Translations under genes and position numbers: made by a program
Shown here: piece after piece, positions 63,992 to 64,000 of the stretch
Layout of the letters: every line of letters begins with the position of its first letter
Numbering within the stretch: the first letter of the stretch is position 1
The notes under the pieces: generated by a model
Told to the model about the DNA's origin: nothing
The model's input: only the letters and a program-made list of their open reading frames with translations
The model's database searches: none
Assembly (NCBI GenBank): GCA_016792625.1
Contig: JAEUKK010000116.1
Coordinates: forward strand, 124,001 to 188,000
DNA length: 64,000 bases
From: Deltaproteobacteria bacterium
GTDB taxonomy: Bacteria; Myxococcota_A; UBA796; UBA2385
Direction: 5' to 3'

Positions 63992-64000
63992 GGGGCCTCC

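Overview
Very GC-rich bacterial DNA with densely packed genes. The mix suggests a predatory or soil-type deltaproteobacterium, most likely Myxococcota. Supporting signs are Hanks-type kinases fused to other modules, FHA proteins, a VWA 'VDNSGSM' lipoprotein, Cys-rich lipoproteins, lipoproteins with Asp/Thr/Gly-rich linkers after the lipid-anchor cysteine, and a chemosensory operon with no flagellar genes nearby. This assignment is inferred from gene content. I see no tRNA, rRNA, insertion sequence, CRISPR array or prophage.

Layout. 1-5161 (-): a large DUF4011-type superfamily 1 helicase cut by the left edge, divergent from a two-halved M16 metallopeptidase (5526-8624, +). 8726-9292 (-) is a small secreted protein. 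9370-10323 (+) is an FHA/winged-helix protein just upstream of a compact four-gene operon (10428-15373, +): a B12-type radical SAM enzyme, a rubrerythrin-like protein, a fusion of a complete GyrB-type ATPase/transducer region to a methyltransferase, and a second related methyltransferase. This operon is the strongest candidate for an undescribed system. 15381-19135 (-) holds a PLD/lamin-tail lipoprotein, an AHSA1 protein with an ArsR-like operator, and a Ser/Thr kinase with a half-cyclase tail. The kinase diverges from a soluble-adenylyl-cyclase-like protein (19277-23260, +).

23280-28520 (-) is a run of five glycosyltransferases (two GT9, three GT4). Next come an apparent pseudo-PilT, ffh and a TPR protein (all -), a coupled pair of surface lipoproteins (31905-33793, +), mazG-fxsA (-) and a large lipoprotein (+). 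37089-43758 (-) is a chemosensory operon transcribed cheA-cheW-cheR-cheB-cheD-cheY-cheX-unknown. 44441-48091 (-) is a fatty-acid beta-oxidation pair behind a FadR-like palindrome.

48269-49186 (-) is an alpha/beta hydrolase and 49383-50303 (+) a lipoprotein. 50448-55129 (+) is a housekeeping/stringent-response operon: yicC, a TIGR02757-type gene, gmk and a bifunctional Rel/SpoT. Then come a lipoprotein (-), a lipase (+), a pseudokinase-TM-FGE fusion (-), a YebC-family regulator (-) and, at the right edge, an ArsR-methyltransferase (SahR-like) regulator coupled to metH (-).

In several promoter positions I see a recurring GATA-type -10 box, best as TGCGATAC(G/T), which may be the local extended -10 promoter. 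All domain assignments come from reading the sequence by eye; no database search was run.
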